The notes: generated by a model not told the origin, from the letters alone. A stretch of DNA of 64,000 nucleotides from an uncultured Clostridia bacterium (GCA_947630475.1 CANRHR010000005.1:62001-126000); one strand, 5' to 3'. Shown: positions 46,493 through 53,795, counted from the stretch's first letter. Translations and numbers: made by a program.

Positions 46493-46528
46493 AAAGGGTG
46501 CAAACCGTATAATACAATCTGCACCCTT
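46493..46528 (-). terminator. Terminator between paralogues 2 and 1
   Basis: AAGGGTGCA...TGCACCCTT stem-loop, followed on the minus strand by TTTTTAT; 63 bases after the paralogue 2 stop. Confidence 0.75.
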
Positions 46529-46590
46529 GTGTTTAAGCTATATTAGGGTTGAATTTAAATTATTTCTATAATCAAGCGTCAGCAGATACA

Positions 46591-47376
46591 TCAGTCAGCA
46601 GATACATCAGGAGTAAGCTTGTAAACAGGAACAACCTTTATAGCATCGCCTGTAGTCCATGTAGCGTTAGGATTCATAGTGCCTACAACTCTTACAGCTA
46701 CTACGCCGCCTTCGCAGGTATCTTCAACTTTTGAAGCTGTAGAAAGAGTATCTCCCTGATCTGTATCTTTAGCCATAGTTATTTCAGTAGCAGTAGTGTC
46801 TGTAAGCTTTGTATAAGTGCTTTCAGCCTCTCCGGTATAGGCATCGCTTGCCTTAGTTAAATCAACTTTCTTAGCATCATCAAACTTTGCCTTAAGGGCA
46901 CTAATATCTGCAACAATCATTGCTTTATCTTCGGAATTCTTATGAACATCGCTTAAAGCATTATATTTTCCAAGATCTGCCAATTGAATCTGCAATGAAA
47001 CCTCTTTCTTAGTGCTTGTGCCGTATTTGTCCATATCTGTGTAAGTTGTTTTTAATGAAATAGGGTTAAGCTCATCAGCTGATGTAAGAGTAGCAGTATA
47101 GCCTGCAACACAAACTTTCATCTTAGCATCTCTTGAGGTGTTTACAAACATAGGAATCTCGCCGGTTGATGCATCCAAAACTGTATCAATCTGAGTTGCG
47201 GCAAAAGGCTTAATCTGAAGCTTTCCTGTTGCAGGAAGCTTGATATTAACCTGCGCATCGTCTGCGGCGATAGAACCGCTGAAGTCAGTAACATCAGCGA
47301 AGCTTGCTGATGAAGCAGAGATTGCCATACCTATTGCTAAAGCAAAGCCTAATAATCCTCTTAAATTTTTTTTCAT
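46591..47376 (-). CDS. Secreted protein of an unrecognised family, paralogue 2
   Basis: About 261 residues. A signal peptide (LLGFALAIGMAISASSASFA) is followed by LPATGKLQIKPFAATQ, then KVCVAGYTATLTS and the C-terminal GTMNPNATWTTGDAIKVVPV, then YKLTPDVSAD. These align with paralogue 1 at three points. It is rich in Thr, Lys, Asp and Ala, with no Cys beyond two and no anchor. The start was set at the internal Met behind AGGTTTTTATT, since the signal peptide begins there. Possibly a secreted filament or matrix subunit; this is a guess based on composition and export. Confidence 0.6.
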   Translation of the reverse strand: MKKNLRGLLGFALAIGMAISASSASFADVTDFSGSIAADDAQVNIKLPATGKLQIKPFAATQIDTVLDASTGEIPMFVNTSRDAKMKVCVAGYTATLTSADELNPISLKTTYTDMDKYGTSTKKEVSLQIQLADLGKYNALSDVHKNSEDKAMIVADISALKAKFDDAKKVDLTKASDAYTGEAESTYTKLTDTTATEITMAKDTDQGDTLSTASKVEDTCEGGVVAVRVVGTMNPNATWTTGDAIKVVPVYKLTPDVSAD

Positions 47377-47436
47377 AATAAAAACCTCCATTTTTTCATT
47401 ATTTTTTGTTGTAAATTTATGATAAAATCAAAAATT

Positions 47437-48012
47437 TCATTTCCTATCTGCAGCGTAAAAGACTTCCATATCCGTATTTAAGCCTGTAGAGCCTATATCA
47501 GTCCTATTATCTTTACCGCTTATCGCTGTAAAAATAACATTAACCGAATATGTCCCCGGCTCAAGCTCTTCATTTATGGGGATAGTTTCTATCTTTCCGC
47601 CCGGCGGAACAAGACCCGATGTATAAAGATCGGTGGTTTTGTCGTCTTCCACCAATACAAATTTTACGATGTATTGAAAATCATTGTCGTTTTGTACATT
47701 GACTCTTGCTATCCTGCTGCCGTCTTCTGTGATAGCACAGCTTATGCGCTGGTTCATATGCACCCCTATAGAGGATACCATATCTTTCATATACTCTTCG
47801 GCAGATTCATCATCAAAAAAGACATTCGGTTCTTCCTTTATACCTGAATCCGCCTTGATTTCGTTTATATAATTCTTAAGGTATATACCGCCGCATACTA
47901 AAGCGCCGAGAATAACAACCGCCAATACAACAATAATCACTTTAAAGCTTAATTTTTTCTTTTTTGTTTCCGGTAATTTCGTTTCCTTCTCTGAGATGTT
48001 GTTATCATCCAT
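47437..48012 (-). CDS. Single-pass membrane protein with extracellular beta domain
   Basis: 191 residues: a Lys-rich cytoplasmic head of ~22 residues, one membrane helix (VIIVVLAVVILGALVCGGIY), a short linker, and an extracellular part with repeated beta-strand character (IARVNVQNDNDFQYIVKFVL, then PGTYSVNVIFTAI) typical of Ig-like folds. It sits between two secreted paralogues in the same direction, 30 bases after paralogue 3, and could anchor or assemble them. I do not recognise a family. Confidence 0.6.
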   Translation of the reverse strand: MDDNNISEKETKLPETKKKKLSFKVIIVVLAVVILGALVCGGIYLKNYINEIKADSGIKEEPNVFFDDESAEEYMKDMVSSIGVHMNQRISCAITEDGSRIARVNVQNDNDFQYIVKFVLVEDDKTTDLYTSGLVPPGGKIETIPINEELEPGTYSVNVIFTAISGKDNRTDIGSTGLNTDMEVFYAADRK

Positions 48013-48041
48013 AAGTAAACCTCTTAACCATCAGATAAATT

Positions 48042-49724
48042 TTATAATGAGCCGCTGTCAGAGCTGCTTGTATCTGAGCCGCTGTCTGAGCTGCTTGTAT
48101 CCGAACTGCTGTCGGAGCTGCTTGTATCCGAACTGCTGTCGGAGCTGCTTGTATCTGAGCTGCTGTCAGAACTGCTTGTATCTGAGCCGCTGTCGGAGCT
48201 GCTTGTATCTGAGCTGCTTGTATCCGAACTGCTGTCAGAACTGCTTGTATCTGAGCTGCTGTCAGAACTGCTTGTATCTGAATTACTTTCGGAATCGGTT
48301 GTATCAGTTAAAACATCTGAATTATTATCTTCATCAGATGAATCAGCCTTTTCAGCTTCATCAATGGAAGAATCAGAGTCTTTAACAGAACTTTCGGAAT
48401 CGGTTGTATCACTTAAAACATCTGAATTATTATCTTCATCAGATGAACCAGCCTTTTCAGCTTCATCAATGGAAGAATCAGAATCTTTAACAGAATTTTC
48501 GGAATCGGTTGTATCACTTAAAACATCTGAATTATTATCTTTATCAGATGAATCAGCCTTTTCAGCTTCATCAATGGAAGAATCAGAATCTTTAACAGAA
48601 CTTTCGGAATCGGTTGTATCAGTTAAAACATCTGAATTATTATCTTTATCAGATGAACCGACCTTTTCAGCTTCATCAATGGAAGAATCAGAGTCTTTAA
48701 CAGAATTTTCGGAATCGGTTGTATCAGTTAAAACATCTGAATTATTATCTTCATCAGATGAACCGGCCTTTTCAGCTTCATTATCGGAAGAATCAGCTTT
48801 ATTTGCTTCTTCTGAGCCGCCTGCCGGAATATTTTCAACAGCATTTTCAAGAACTGTTTCTTCGGCAATTTCTTCAATTTCTTTGGGCTCTTCCTCTATC
48901 GGTTCTTCAATAATAGGCTCATCGATAGGTGCGCCAATAGGTGCGCCGCCCACAAATTCCATACTCAGATTTAAGCTGTCGCCTGTAAGCCATTGAGCCT
49001 TTGGATTCAGCTCACCGCAAAACTTAAGCGAAATCTCTTCGTTTGGTTCAAGCTCTGCTATCTCTGTTTTTTCCTCCCCATAGACAAGATATTTTTCACC
49101 TGTCAAGGGGTTTATTATATGAACAAACGCAGCTTTACTCTCACCAAAGTCATTAGAGATAACTGAGCTGTCACAAAGCATTATATCAGAATTTTTTTTA
49201 CCCTTTAAGGCAAAATAAACTTTACGTTTTGAATCTGATTCGTTTTTTATAATAAACTCATTGCTTGAGATTTGACCCTCATTTTCCAAATTTTCAAACG
49301 GCGTGAGGGAAAGGCTTCCGCCTCCGCTTACTCTTATGCCATCGTCGGCATCGGCAGGTTCATTGTTTAAGCTTTGAGCCGTGTTTTCCGGATTTTCAGC
49401 CGACGTATTGGAAAGACTCTCATTTTCGCTTGATTTTATGCCGTTGTCGGCATCGGCAGGTTCATTGTTTAAGCTTTGAGCCGTGTTTTCCGGATTTTCA
49501 GCCGACGTATTGGAAAGACTCCCATTTTCGCTTGATTTTATGCCGTTGTCGGCATCGGCAGGTTCATTGTTTAAGCTTTGAGCCGTGTTTTCCGGATTTT
49601 CAGCCGACATATTAAAAAGACTCTCATCTCCGTTTATTTTTATGCCGTCATCGGTATCGGCAAACACAGGAGCTGTAAGGCTGAGAATACTCATTACGGA
49701 TACCATAAAAACAAATCTTTTCAA
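48042..49724 (-). CDS. Secreted repeat-rich protein with Ser-Asp repeats, paralogue 3
   Basis: About 560 residues with a signal peptide (SVMSILSLTAPVFADTDDG). In order: three 34-residue repeats (NGIKSSENGSLSNTSAENPE type), a globular domain with SLTPFENLE and C-terminal CGELNPKAQWLTGDSLNLSM that relates it to paralogues 1 and 2, then five 35-residue acidic repeats (SSDEDNNSDVLTDTTDSENS type), and finally runs of (SDTSSS) like staphylococcal Sdr stalks. Unlike Sdr proteins it has no LPXTG motif or membrane tail. The start is TTG 49724, eight bases behind AAGGGGG; upstream in-frame codons lack a site. The DNA repeats are near-identical, so length should vary between strains. Confidence 0.65.
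   Translation of the reverse strand: MKRFVFMVSVMSILSLTAPVFADTDDGIKINGDESLFNMSAENPENTAQSLNNEPADADNGIKSSENGSLSNTSAENPENTAQSLNNEPADADNGIKSSENESLSNTSAENPENTAQSLNNEPADADDGIRVSGGGSLSLTPFENLENEGQISSNEFIIKNESDSKRKVYFALKGKKNSDIMLCDSSVISNDFGESKAAFVHIINPLTGEKYLVYGEEKTEIAELEPNEEISLKFCGELNPKAQWLTGDSLNLSMEFVGGAPIGAPIDEPIIEEPIEEEPKEIEEIAEETVLENAVENIPAGGSEEANKADSSDNEAEKAGSSDEDNNSDVLTDTTDSENSVKDSDSSIDEAEKVGSSDKDNNSDVLTDTTDSESSVKDSDSSIDEAEKADSSDKDNNSDVLSDTTDSENSVKDSDSSIDEAEKAGSSDEDNNSDVLSDTTDSESSVKDSDSSIDEAEKADSSDEDNNSDVLTDTTDSESNSDTSSSDSSSDTSSSDSSSDTSSSDTSSSDSGSDTSSSDSSSDTSSSDSSSDTSSSDSSSDTSSSDSGSDTSSSDSGSL
48045..48285. repeat. Short tandem repeats (18 bp and variants) encoding Ser-Asp-Thr
   Basis: More than ten near-identical units containing GAGCTGCTTGTATC or GAACTGCTTGTATC on the plus strand, in frame with the repeat-rich protein. 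Prone to slippage. Confidence 0.8.
48286..48800. repeat. 105-bp tandem repeats
   Basis: About five in-frame units of 105 bp (for example TCTGAATTATTATCTTCATC recurring at 48316 and 48421), differing at a few positions, encoding the 35-residue acidic repeat. Confidence 0.85.
49330..49640. repeat. 102-bp tandem repeats
   Basis: Three in-frame units of 102 bp (TCGGCATCGGCAGGTTCATT recurring every 102 bases) encoding the 34-residue N-terminal repeat. Confidence 0.85.
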
Positions 49725-49813
49725 AGCATCTACCCCCTTGGCCAAAATGCCTGTATTACTCCTGTCTGTTAAGCCCATCTCCCCAAAAGAGGAGAAAGGC
49801 AAGCTTTAAATTA

Positions 49814-51148
49814 TCAGCCTAAAAGCTGTAAGATATTCTGAGGAGCTTGGTTAGCCTGAGCAAGCATAGCAACTGCAGCCTGATTGATAACGTTAGCTGC
49901 TGTAAGGTTAGTCATTTCCTTAGCCATATCAGCATCTTCAATTCTGGAATTTGCTTGATTCAAGTTTTCGCTTGATACCTGAAGGTTGTTAGCTGTGTAT
50001 TCAAGTCTGTTTTGAATAGCACCAAGTTTTGAAACTTGTGATGTAACAACATCAAGGCCTGAATCAATAACGTCCAAAACAGCGGCAATATCATCTGCTG
50101 TAGAGGCATCGTTACGCAAAACATCTGATACAGCGCCTTGTGCATTTACAATGTTTCCTTCTTTATCAAGCTTCTGGAACAACTCATCGGCTGTAACAGA
50201 CGCAAGATTCATAGTGATAGACTGCCTTGTCTGCTTAGCATCGTCAGATCTGTTGTTAGCGCCTACTTGGAATGTAAGAGAACTCTTATCATATAACAAC
50301 TCATCTTTATTGTTTTTTAATAACGTATCAAGATCGGCTGCTCCAGTTGTTAAACTAAAATCCGCACTGTTAATACCGTATACTTTGCCGTCTCCTCCCT
50401 TAAAGTAAAGAACGCCGTCTTCACTTACTTTAAGGTCGTTAGATGTAAGAACCTTTATATCATCACTAAGATTACCATCAGGGTCATCAAGATAGCCTGC
50501 CAAAGTAGCCACATCTGTCACTTCAACAACACCTCTTGAGTTAACGGTATAGAAACTTTCACCACCATCTAAGGATACAGCTTTGCCGCCTGTAAGTGTC
50601 TTACTGGCGCCTGAGGTAGACTCTTTTACAACTGTAGCAATATCTACTTGAGTAACGTTTGTAGCAACTGCCTTGCCGTCAACATCTACAGCATTAGCGC
50701 CTACAGCGTAATCACCTGTAGTAAGAACCTTTGTGTTGAACTCGGTTCTTCCTGCCATGTTAGTGATTTCTTCAAGGAGCTGATCAACTTCGTCAGCCAT
50801 CTTAGCACGGTCGCTTGCTTCGCCGCCTGTGTTGGTATCTGTTGAAGCCTGAACGGTAAGTTCTCTGATTCTCTTAACCATGTTGTTGATTTCGGAAAGA
50901 GAACCTTCAGCTGTCTGAATAAGAGATGTAGCATCCTGTGTATTTTTGTATGCCATATCAAGACCCATAATCTGAGCTTTCATCTTTGTGCTGATAGCAA
51001 GACCTGCTGCGTCATCGGCTGCAGAGTTGATTTTTTTACCGCTTGAAAGTCTTCTGCTTGCCTTATCCTGTCTTGAGCCAACGCCTGTTAAATTTCTGTG
51101 TGAATTTAAAGCTCTTACGTTTGTGTTAATTACTGTTGAACTACTCAT
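49814..51148 (-). CDS. Flagellin
   Basis: Structural subunit of the flagellar filament, 444 residues. The conserved N-terminal domain (VINTNVRALNSHRNL, RLSSGKKINSAADDAAGLAI) and C-terminal domain (LGAIQNRLEYTANNL, NSRIEDADMAKEM, ending QANQAPQNILQLL) flank a variable centre. The start is ATG 51148 behind CGGAGGG; a longer upstream frame is rejected because flagellins begin within a few residues of INTN. The leader carries a GGA-loop hairpin and a GGA-containing Shine-Dalgarno, as expected for CsrA control. csrA lies 107 bases upstream, and the predicted sigma-28 promoter is beyond csrA inside an invertible segment. A secreted-protein cluster follows within 90 bases. Confidence 0.97.
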   Translation of the reverse strand: MSSSTVINTNVRALNSHRNLTGVGSRQDKASRRLSSGKKINSAADDAAGLAISTKMKAQIMGLDMAYKNTQDATSLIQTAEGSLSEINNMVKRIRELTVQASTDTNTGGEASDRAKMADEVDQLLEEITNMAGRTEFNTKVLTTGDYAVGANAVDVDGKAVATNVTQVDIATVVKESTSGASKTLTGGKAVSLDGGESFYTVNSRGVVEVTDVATLAGYLDDPDGNLSDDIKVLTSNDLKVSEDGVLYFKGGDGKVYGINSADFSLTTGAADLDTLLKNNKDELLYDKSSLTFQVGANNRSDDAKQTRQSITMNLASVTADELFQKLDKEGNIVNAQGAVSDVLRNDASTADDIAAVLDVIDSGLDVVTSQVSKLGAIQNRLEYTANNLQVSSENLNQANSRIEDADMAKEMTNLTAANVINQAAVAMLAQANQAPQNILQLLG

Positions 51149-51154
51149 AATAAA

Positions 51155-51192
51155 TCCCTCCGTTGATTTTTTTGCCACAAATCCATTTGTGG
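51155..51192 (-). promoter_or_regulatory. Predicted CsrA-binding sites in the flagellin leader
   Basis: On the minus strand, CCACAAA-TGGA-TTTGTGG (51175-51192) is a 7-bp stem with GGA in the loop. About 20 bases on, ACGGAGGGA (around 51155-51162) puts a second GGA in the Shine-Dalgarno. This two-site layout matches CsrA repression of hag in Bacillus subtilis. Confidence 0.7.
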
Positions 51193-51255
51193 TTTGTTTT
51201 TAATTTTTTTATAATAAATCTTCTCCGCCCTAGCCGAAGAAGAAGTATTAACAAA

Positions 51256-51498
51256 TTACTTCTTTGAATACTTTCCTTTTAACCTTCTGGCTTTTTCAAG
51301 CTCCGGCATAAAAGAAATATCATCTTTGGCTTTAGCCTCCAAATTTCTTTCATAAACCTTAGATCTGGTTATTGGAATTTCTTTTGGCGCCTCTATCGAA
51401 AGGCTGATACTGTGGGAGCGAACATTATTTGTGTATTTAACAAAAATGTTTTCGCCTATCTTGATATATTCACCTTCCTTGACTGTAACTGTAAGCAT
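51256..51498 (-). CDS. csrA: Carbon storage regulator (flagellin translation repressor)
   Basis: An 80-residue RNA-binding protein of the CsrA family: ENIFVKYTNNVRSHSISLSIEAPKEIPITRSKVYE covers strands beta2-beta5 and the VYE end that normally precedes the helix. The first strand (LTVTVKEGEYIKIG) departs from the usual MLVLSRK, and the C-terminus is extended and Lys/Arg-rich. It lies directly upstream of flagellin, as in flagellar clusters of Firmicutes, although FliW is not in the window. Its ATG follows AAGGAGG. It should repress translation from the flagellin leader. Its only evident leftward promoter is the sigma-28-like one in the adjacent invertible segment. Confidence 0.88.
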   Translation of the reverse strand: MLTVTVKEGEYIKIGENIFVKYTNNVRSHSISLSIEAPKEIPITRSKVYERNLEAKAKDDISFMPELEKARRLKGKYSKK

Positions 51499-51510
51499 AT
51501 AAATTCCTCC

Positions 51511-51539
51511 TTGAAATTTTGGTTATTTTTGGTTAAAAT
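51511..51539 (+). promoter_or_regulatory. Candidate rightward sigma-A promoter facing the invertible segment
   Basis: TTGAAA and TAAAAT separated by exactly 17 bases on the plus strand, antisense within the csrA leader. It points into the invertible segment, where it would reach the recombinase gene only if the segment were in the opposite orientation. Confidence 0.4.
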
Positions 51540-51586
51540 CAGATAATGCAAAGCCGTTTACGGGCTTTAGCACGGTTAGAGAACCG

Positions 51587-51619
51587 AAATGTAACAATTT
51601 AATGAGATTGTTACATTTT
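51587..51619 (+). repeat. Left inverted repeat / crossover site (IR-L)
   Basis: 33 bases whose exact reverse complement is at 52411-52443. Internally it has arms AATGTAACAAT and ATTGTTACATT around the asymmetric 8-base spacer TTAATGAG, the layout of a tyrosine-recombinase core site. Confidence 0.9.
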
Positions 51620-51633
51620 ATCTTACACTTTAT

Positions 51634-51660
51634 ATATCGTCACATCAAAAAAAAACTTAA
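51634..51660 (-). promoter_or_regulatory. Sigma-28 (SigD/FliA)-type flagellar promoter inside the invertible segment
   Basis: TTAAGTTT (51660-51653), then 11 bases, then GACGATAT (51641-51634) on the minus strand. The consensus TAAAGTTT-N11-GCCGATAA/T is matched at 7 of 8 positions in each box, with exact spacing. Transcription would start just right of IR-L and run into csrA and flagellin. Confidence 0.75.
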
Positions 51661-51700
51661 CCCCCAAATTTAAAAAATTTTTAAAAATTTTTCCCATCAC

Positions 51701-51727
51701 AAAAAAGACAGAGCAGCAACCCTATCT
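51701..51727 (-). terminator. Terminator of the recombinase gene
   Basis: On the minus strand AGATAGGG-TTGCTG-CTCTGTCT (8-bp stem with two G-T pairs) then TTTTTT, 75 bases after the recombinase stop. It separates recombinase transcription from the flagellar promoter downstream. Confidence 0.6.
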
Positions 51728-51801
51728 TGAATAATACCATAGATTTAAAAATTTAATACTAACTGAGATTGTTTAAGGAATAATAAGTTAAATTTGTTTG
51801 G

Positions 51802-52389
51802 CTATATCACAAGCTCCAAGAATATTTTGTCTTTTTCGTCCTGATCTATACCCACATATCGACGTGTTACGGCAAATGACGAATGATTAAAAAGCTCCAT
51901 CAGCATCGCTGGCGAAACACCCGATTTATAGGCGTTATATCCAAATGTTTTCCTTAATGAATGGCAGGAAATATTGCCGTCTATATTTAAAAATTTTGCT
52001 GCGGATTTAATTATTCTGTACATCTGGATACGGCTTATAGCCTTGTTCTTACCCTTTTGGCTCTTAAAAAGCACATCGTCCGGCGAAACTGCGCCCAGAA
52101 ATTTCATAAGCAGTGAAAGGCTTTCAATTATAGCTCTGTTCATACGAATTTTAGTTAACTTTTTTGTCTTTTTTTCAATCAGCGTAATGTGTGATCTAAA
52201 TCTTTTCATCTCAAAATCATAAACATCATTCCACACAAGCGAAAGTATATCGCTGCATCTTAACGCAGTGTTCAAGCCTATAACTATAAGGGCATAATTG
52301 CGCATTTTACCGCTCTGCTGCCCCTTTTGCATAAAGTAAAGCTTAAGTTTCATTACATCGCTGGCTTTTCTCATCGGATCTGTTCTCAT
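51802..52389 (-). CDS. Small tyrosine recombinase (FimB/FimE-sized invertase)
   Basis: A 195-residue site-specific recombinase consisting of little more than the catalytic domain, like FimB/FimE. Catalytic residues are Arg44 (NTALRCSDILSL), Lys about 76, His143 and Arg146 (CHSLRKTFGY), His169 and nucleophile Tyr178 (HSSFAVTRRYVGI). The N-terminal core-binding domain of XerC/D-type enzymes is lacking. The start is ATG 52389, eight bases behind AAGGAGG; that site begins only 7 bases inside IR-R, so its promoter must lie outside the segment in the present orientation. Its location between inverted crossover sites and beside csrA-flagellin predicts that it inverts its own cassette. Confidence 0.88.
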   Translation of the reverse strand: MRTDPMRKASDVMKLKLYFMQKGQQSGKMRNYALIVIGLNTALRCSDILSLVWNDVYDFEMKRFRSHITLIEKKTKKLTKIRMNRAIIESLSLLMKFLGAVSPDDVLFKSQKGKNKAISRIQMYRIIKSAAKFLNIDGNISCHSLRKTFGYNAYKSGVSPAMLMELFNHSSFAVTRRYVGIDQDEKDKIFLELVI

Positions 52390-52410
52390 TTTATATTCCT
52401 CCTTGAATTG

Positions 52411-52443
52411 AAAATGTAACAATCTCATTAAATTGTTACATTT
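52411..52443 (-). repeat. Right inverted repeat / crossover site (IR-R)
   Basis: Exact reverse complement of IR-L over 33 bases. Flanks diverge immediately on both sides, so the identity is confined to the site. It ends 6 bases before the recombinase ribosome binding site. Confidence 0.9.
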
Positions 52444-52623
52444 TTTATTTTTGGTTAACAAAAATATTATTATAATTTAATTTTCATAATATTTTTTTCA
52501 TTTCTGTAAACTTTCCTTATAATTGAAATTTATTCAAATTTAAATAAAAAATTTTGTTTTCGTGTTTATTTCTATCCATTATTTTACTACGTCAAAAAAT
52601 TGAAGTATATAAATTTTACACAT

Positions 52624-52656
52624 AAAAAAGCACTTACCAATGTAAGCGCTTTTTTA
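52624..52656. terminator. tsaD terminator
   Basis: AAAAAAGC.CTTAC-CAATG-GTAAG.GCTTTTTT type stem, 45 bases beyond the tsaD stop. A and T runs on both sides make it bidirectional. It isolates tsaD from the recombinase region; the ~170 bp between it and IR-R is very AT-rich and should hold the recombinase promoter, which I cannot pinpoint. Confidence 0.85.
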
Positions 52657-52694
52657 TCCTAAAATTTTGAAGCGTTAAAAATTTAAACAACAAT

Positions 52695-52744
52695 TGACCG
52701 TTAGTTATTGGTATGCAGCGTAAGCGTATTACGAATATCATTGG
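52695..52744 (+). repeat. Dispersed repeat family 2, copy e (inside the tsaD 3' end)
   Basis: GTTAGTTATTGGTATGCAGC, then GTAAGCGTATTACGAATATC, overlapping the last ~14 codons and stop of tsaD. Confidence 0.6.
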
Positions 52745-53795
52745 CTTTAAAATCATTTGGTATATTTTCTCCGAGCCTTAACGATGGAAAAGCATTAAGA
52801 GAAAGTGAAGAAAAGTCGCCGTTTAACATTCTGTAATATGCTGCCGAGCCTATCATTGCGGCATTATCCGTACATAATACAGGCTTTGGAACATTAAGCT
52901 CTATACCGTTTTTAAGACATAAATCTTCCATAGAACGTCTTAAAAATGAATTTGCGCAAACACCTCCCGCCATAGCAAGCTTTTTTAATGAATATTTTTT
53001 GCAGGCTTTAATGGCTTTATGGCATAAAACATCCGTAATAGCCTGTTGAAGCGATGCCGCAACATCCGCCCTGTTAAAAGGCGTTTCTTTCATTTTGCAT
53101 TTATTTATATAATTTAATACCGCCGACTTAAGGCCGCTGAAGCTAAAATCAAAGTCATCAGAATCTATCATAACTCTTGGAAACGCTATAACATTGGGGT
53201 TTCCGTCATATGCAAGTTTTTCTATCTGAGGGCCTCCCGGATAGCTTAGATTAAGGGCTCTTGCTGTTTTATCAAAAGCTTCTCCTGCCGCGTCATCTCT
53301 TGTGCTGCCTATTACCTCATATTTATCATAGCTGTGAGCAATAACAATATTGGTATGTCCGCCGGAAACAACAAGACAAATAAAAGGAGGTTCCCATTTT
53401 GGATTCTCTATATAATTTGCTGCAATATGTCCTTCTATGTGATGTACGCCTATTAAAGGTTTATCTATGGCAAATGACAGCGCTTTGGCGGTGCTTAATC
53501 CAACAAGCAGAGCGCCTACAAGCCCGGGGCCGCAGGTTACGGCAACACTATCGATATCATCAAGGCTTTTTGACGCACTGTCCAGAGCTTCTTTTATAAC
53601 GGTATCTATTACCTCTATATGCTTTCTTGAGGCAATTTCCGGCACAACTCCTCCATAGCGTTTATGTATATTTATTTGAGATGAAATAATATTTGAAAGC
53701 ACCTCTCTGCCATTTTTAACCAAAGCGGCTGAAGTTTCGTCACATGAACTTTCAACGGCAAGTATAATAATATCCTTTTTATTTGTCATTGTCAT
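52701..53795 (-). CDS. tsaD: tRNA threonylcarbamoyladenosine transferase TsaD
   Basis: Catalytic subunit for the t6A37 modification of ANN-decoding tRNAs. It has the ASKHA fold with [22 protein letters not shown], the metal motif HHIEGH (His119, His123), SGGHT, and [13 protein letters not shown]. 364 residues, slightly longer than the usual ~340; the extra tail after LGENIPNDF is encoded by a copy of dispersed repeat family 2. It is the last gene of an operon with an ECF sigma factor, its anti-sigma and a membrane protein, overlapping the latter by 17 bases. AAAGGAG precedes the ATG. Confidence 0.96.
   Translation of the reverse strand: MTMTNKKDIIILAVESSCDETSAALVKNGREVLSNIISSQINIHKRYGGVVPEIASRKHIEVIDTVIKEALDSASKSLDDIDSVAVTCGPGLVGALLVGLSTAKALSFAIDKPLIGVHHIEGHIAANYIENPKWEPPFICLVVSGGHTNIVIAHSYDKYEVIGSTRDDAAGEAFDKTARALNLSYPGGPQIEKLAYDGNPNVIAFPRVMIDSDDFDFSFSGLKSAVLNYINKCKMKETPFNRADVAASLQQAITDVLCHKAIKACKKYSLKKLAMAGGVCANSFLRRSMEDLCLKNGIELNVPKPVLCTDNAAMIGSAAYYRMLNGDFSSLSLNAFPSLRLGENIPNDFKANDIRNTLTLHTNN

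Larger units (their letters stand above)
51587..52443. other. Invertible DNA segment (predicted flagellar phase switch)
   Basis: 857 bp bounded by perfect 33-bp inverted repeats. It contains, from right to left, a recombinase gene, its terminator, and a sigma-28-like promoter firing out of the left end at csrA and flagellin. Inversion would reverse the promoter and silence the flagellin transcript. Confidence 0.8.

Noticed and set aside
48045..48290. Regularly spaced short repeats resembling a CRISPR array
   Set aside because: Units are contiguous 18-bp variants in a coding frame with no unique spacers; no cas genes are present.
48364..48996. Long plus-strand open frame of 210 codons
   Set aside because: Antisense shadow of the Ser/Asp-rich repeat gene; repetitive codons keep several frames open, and there is no ribosome binding site.
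51238..51263. AAGAAGTA..TACTTCTT hairpin at the end of csrA as a terminator
   Set aside because: No T run follows in the direction of transcription and the flagellin gene has no other clear promoter, so read-through is more likely.
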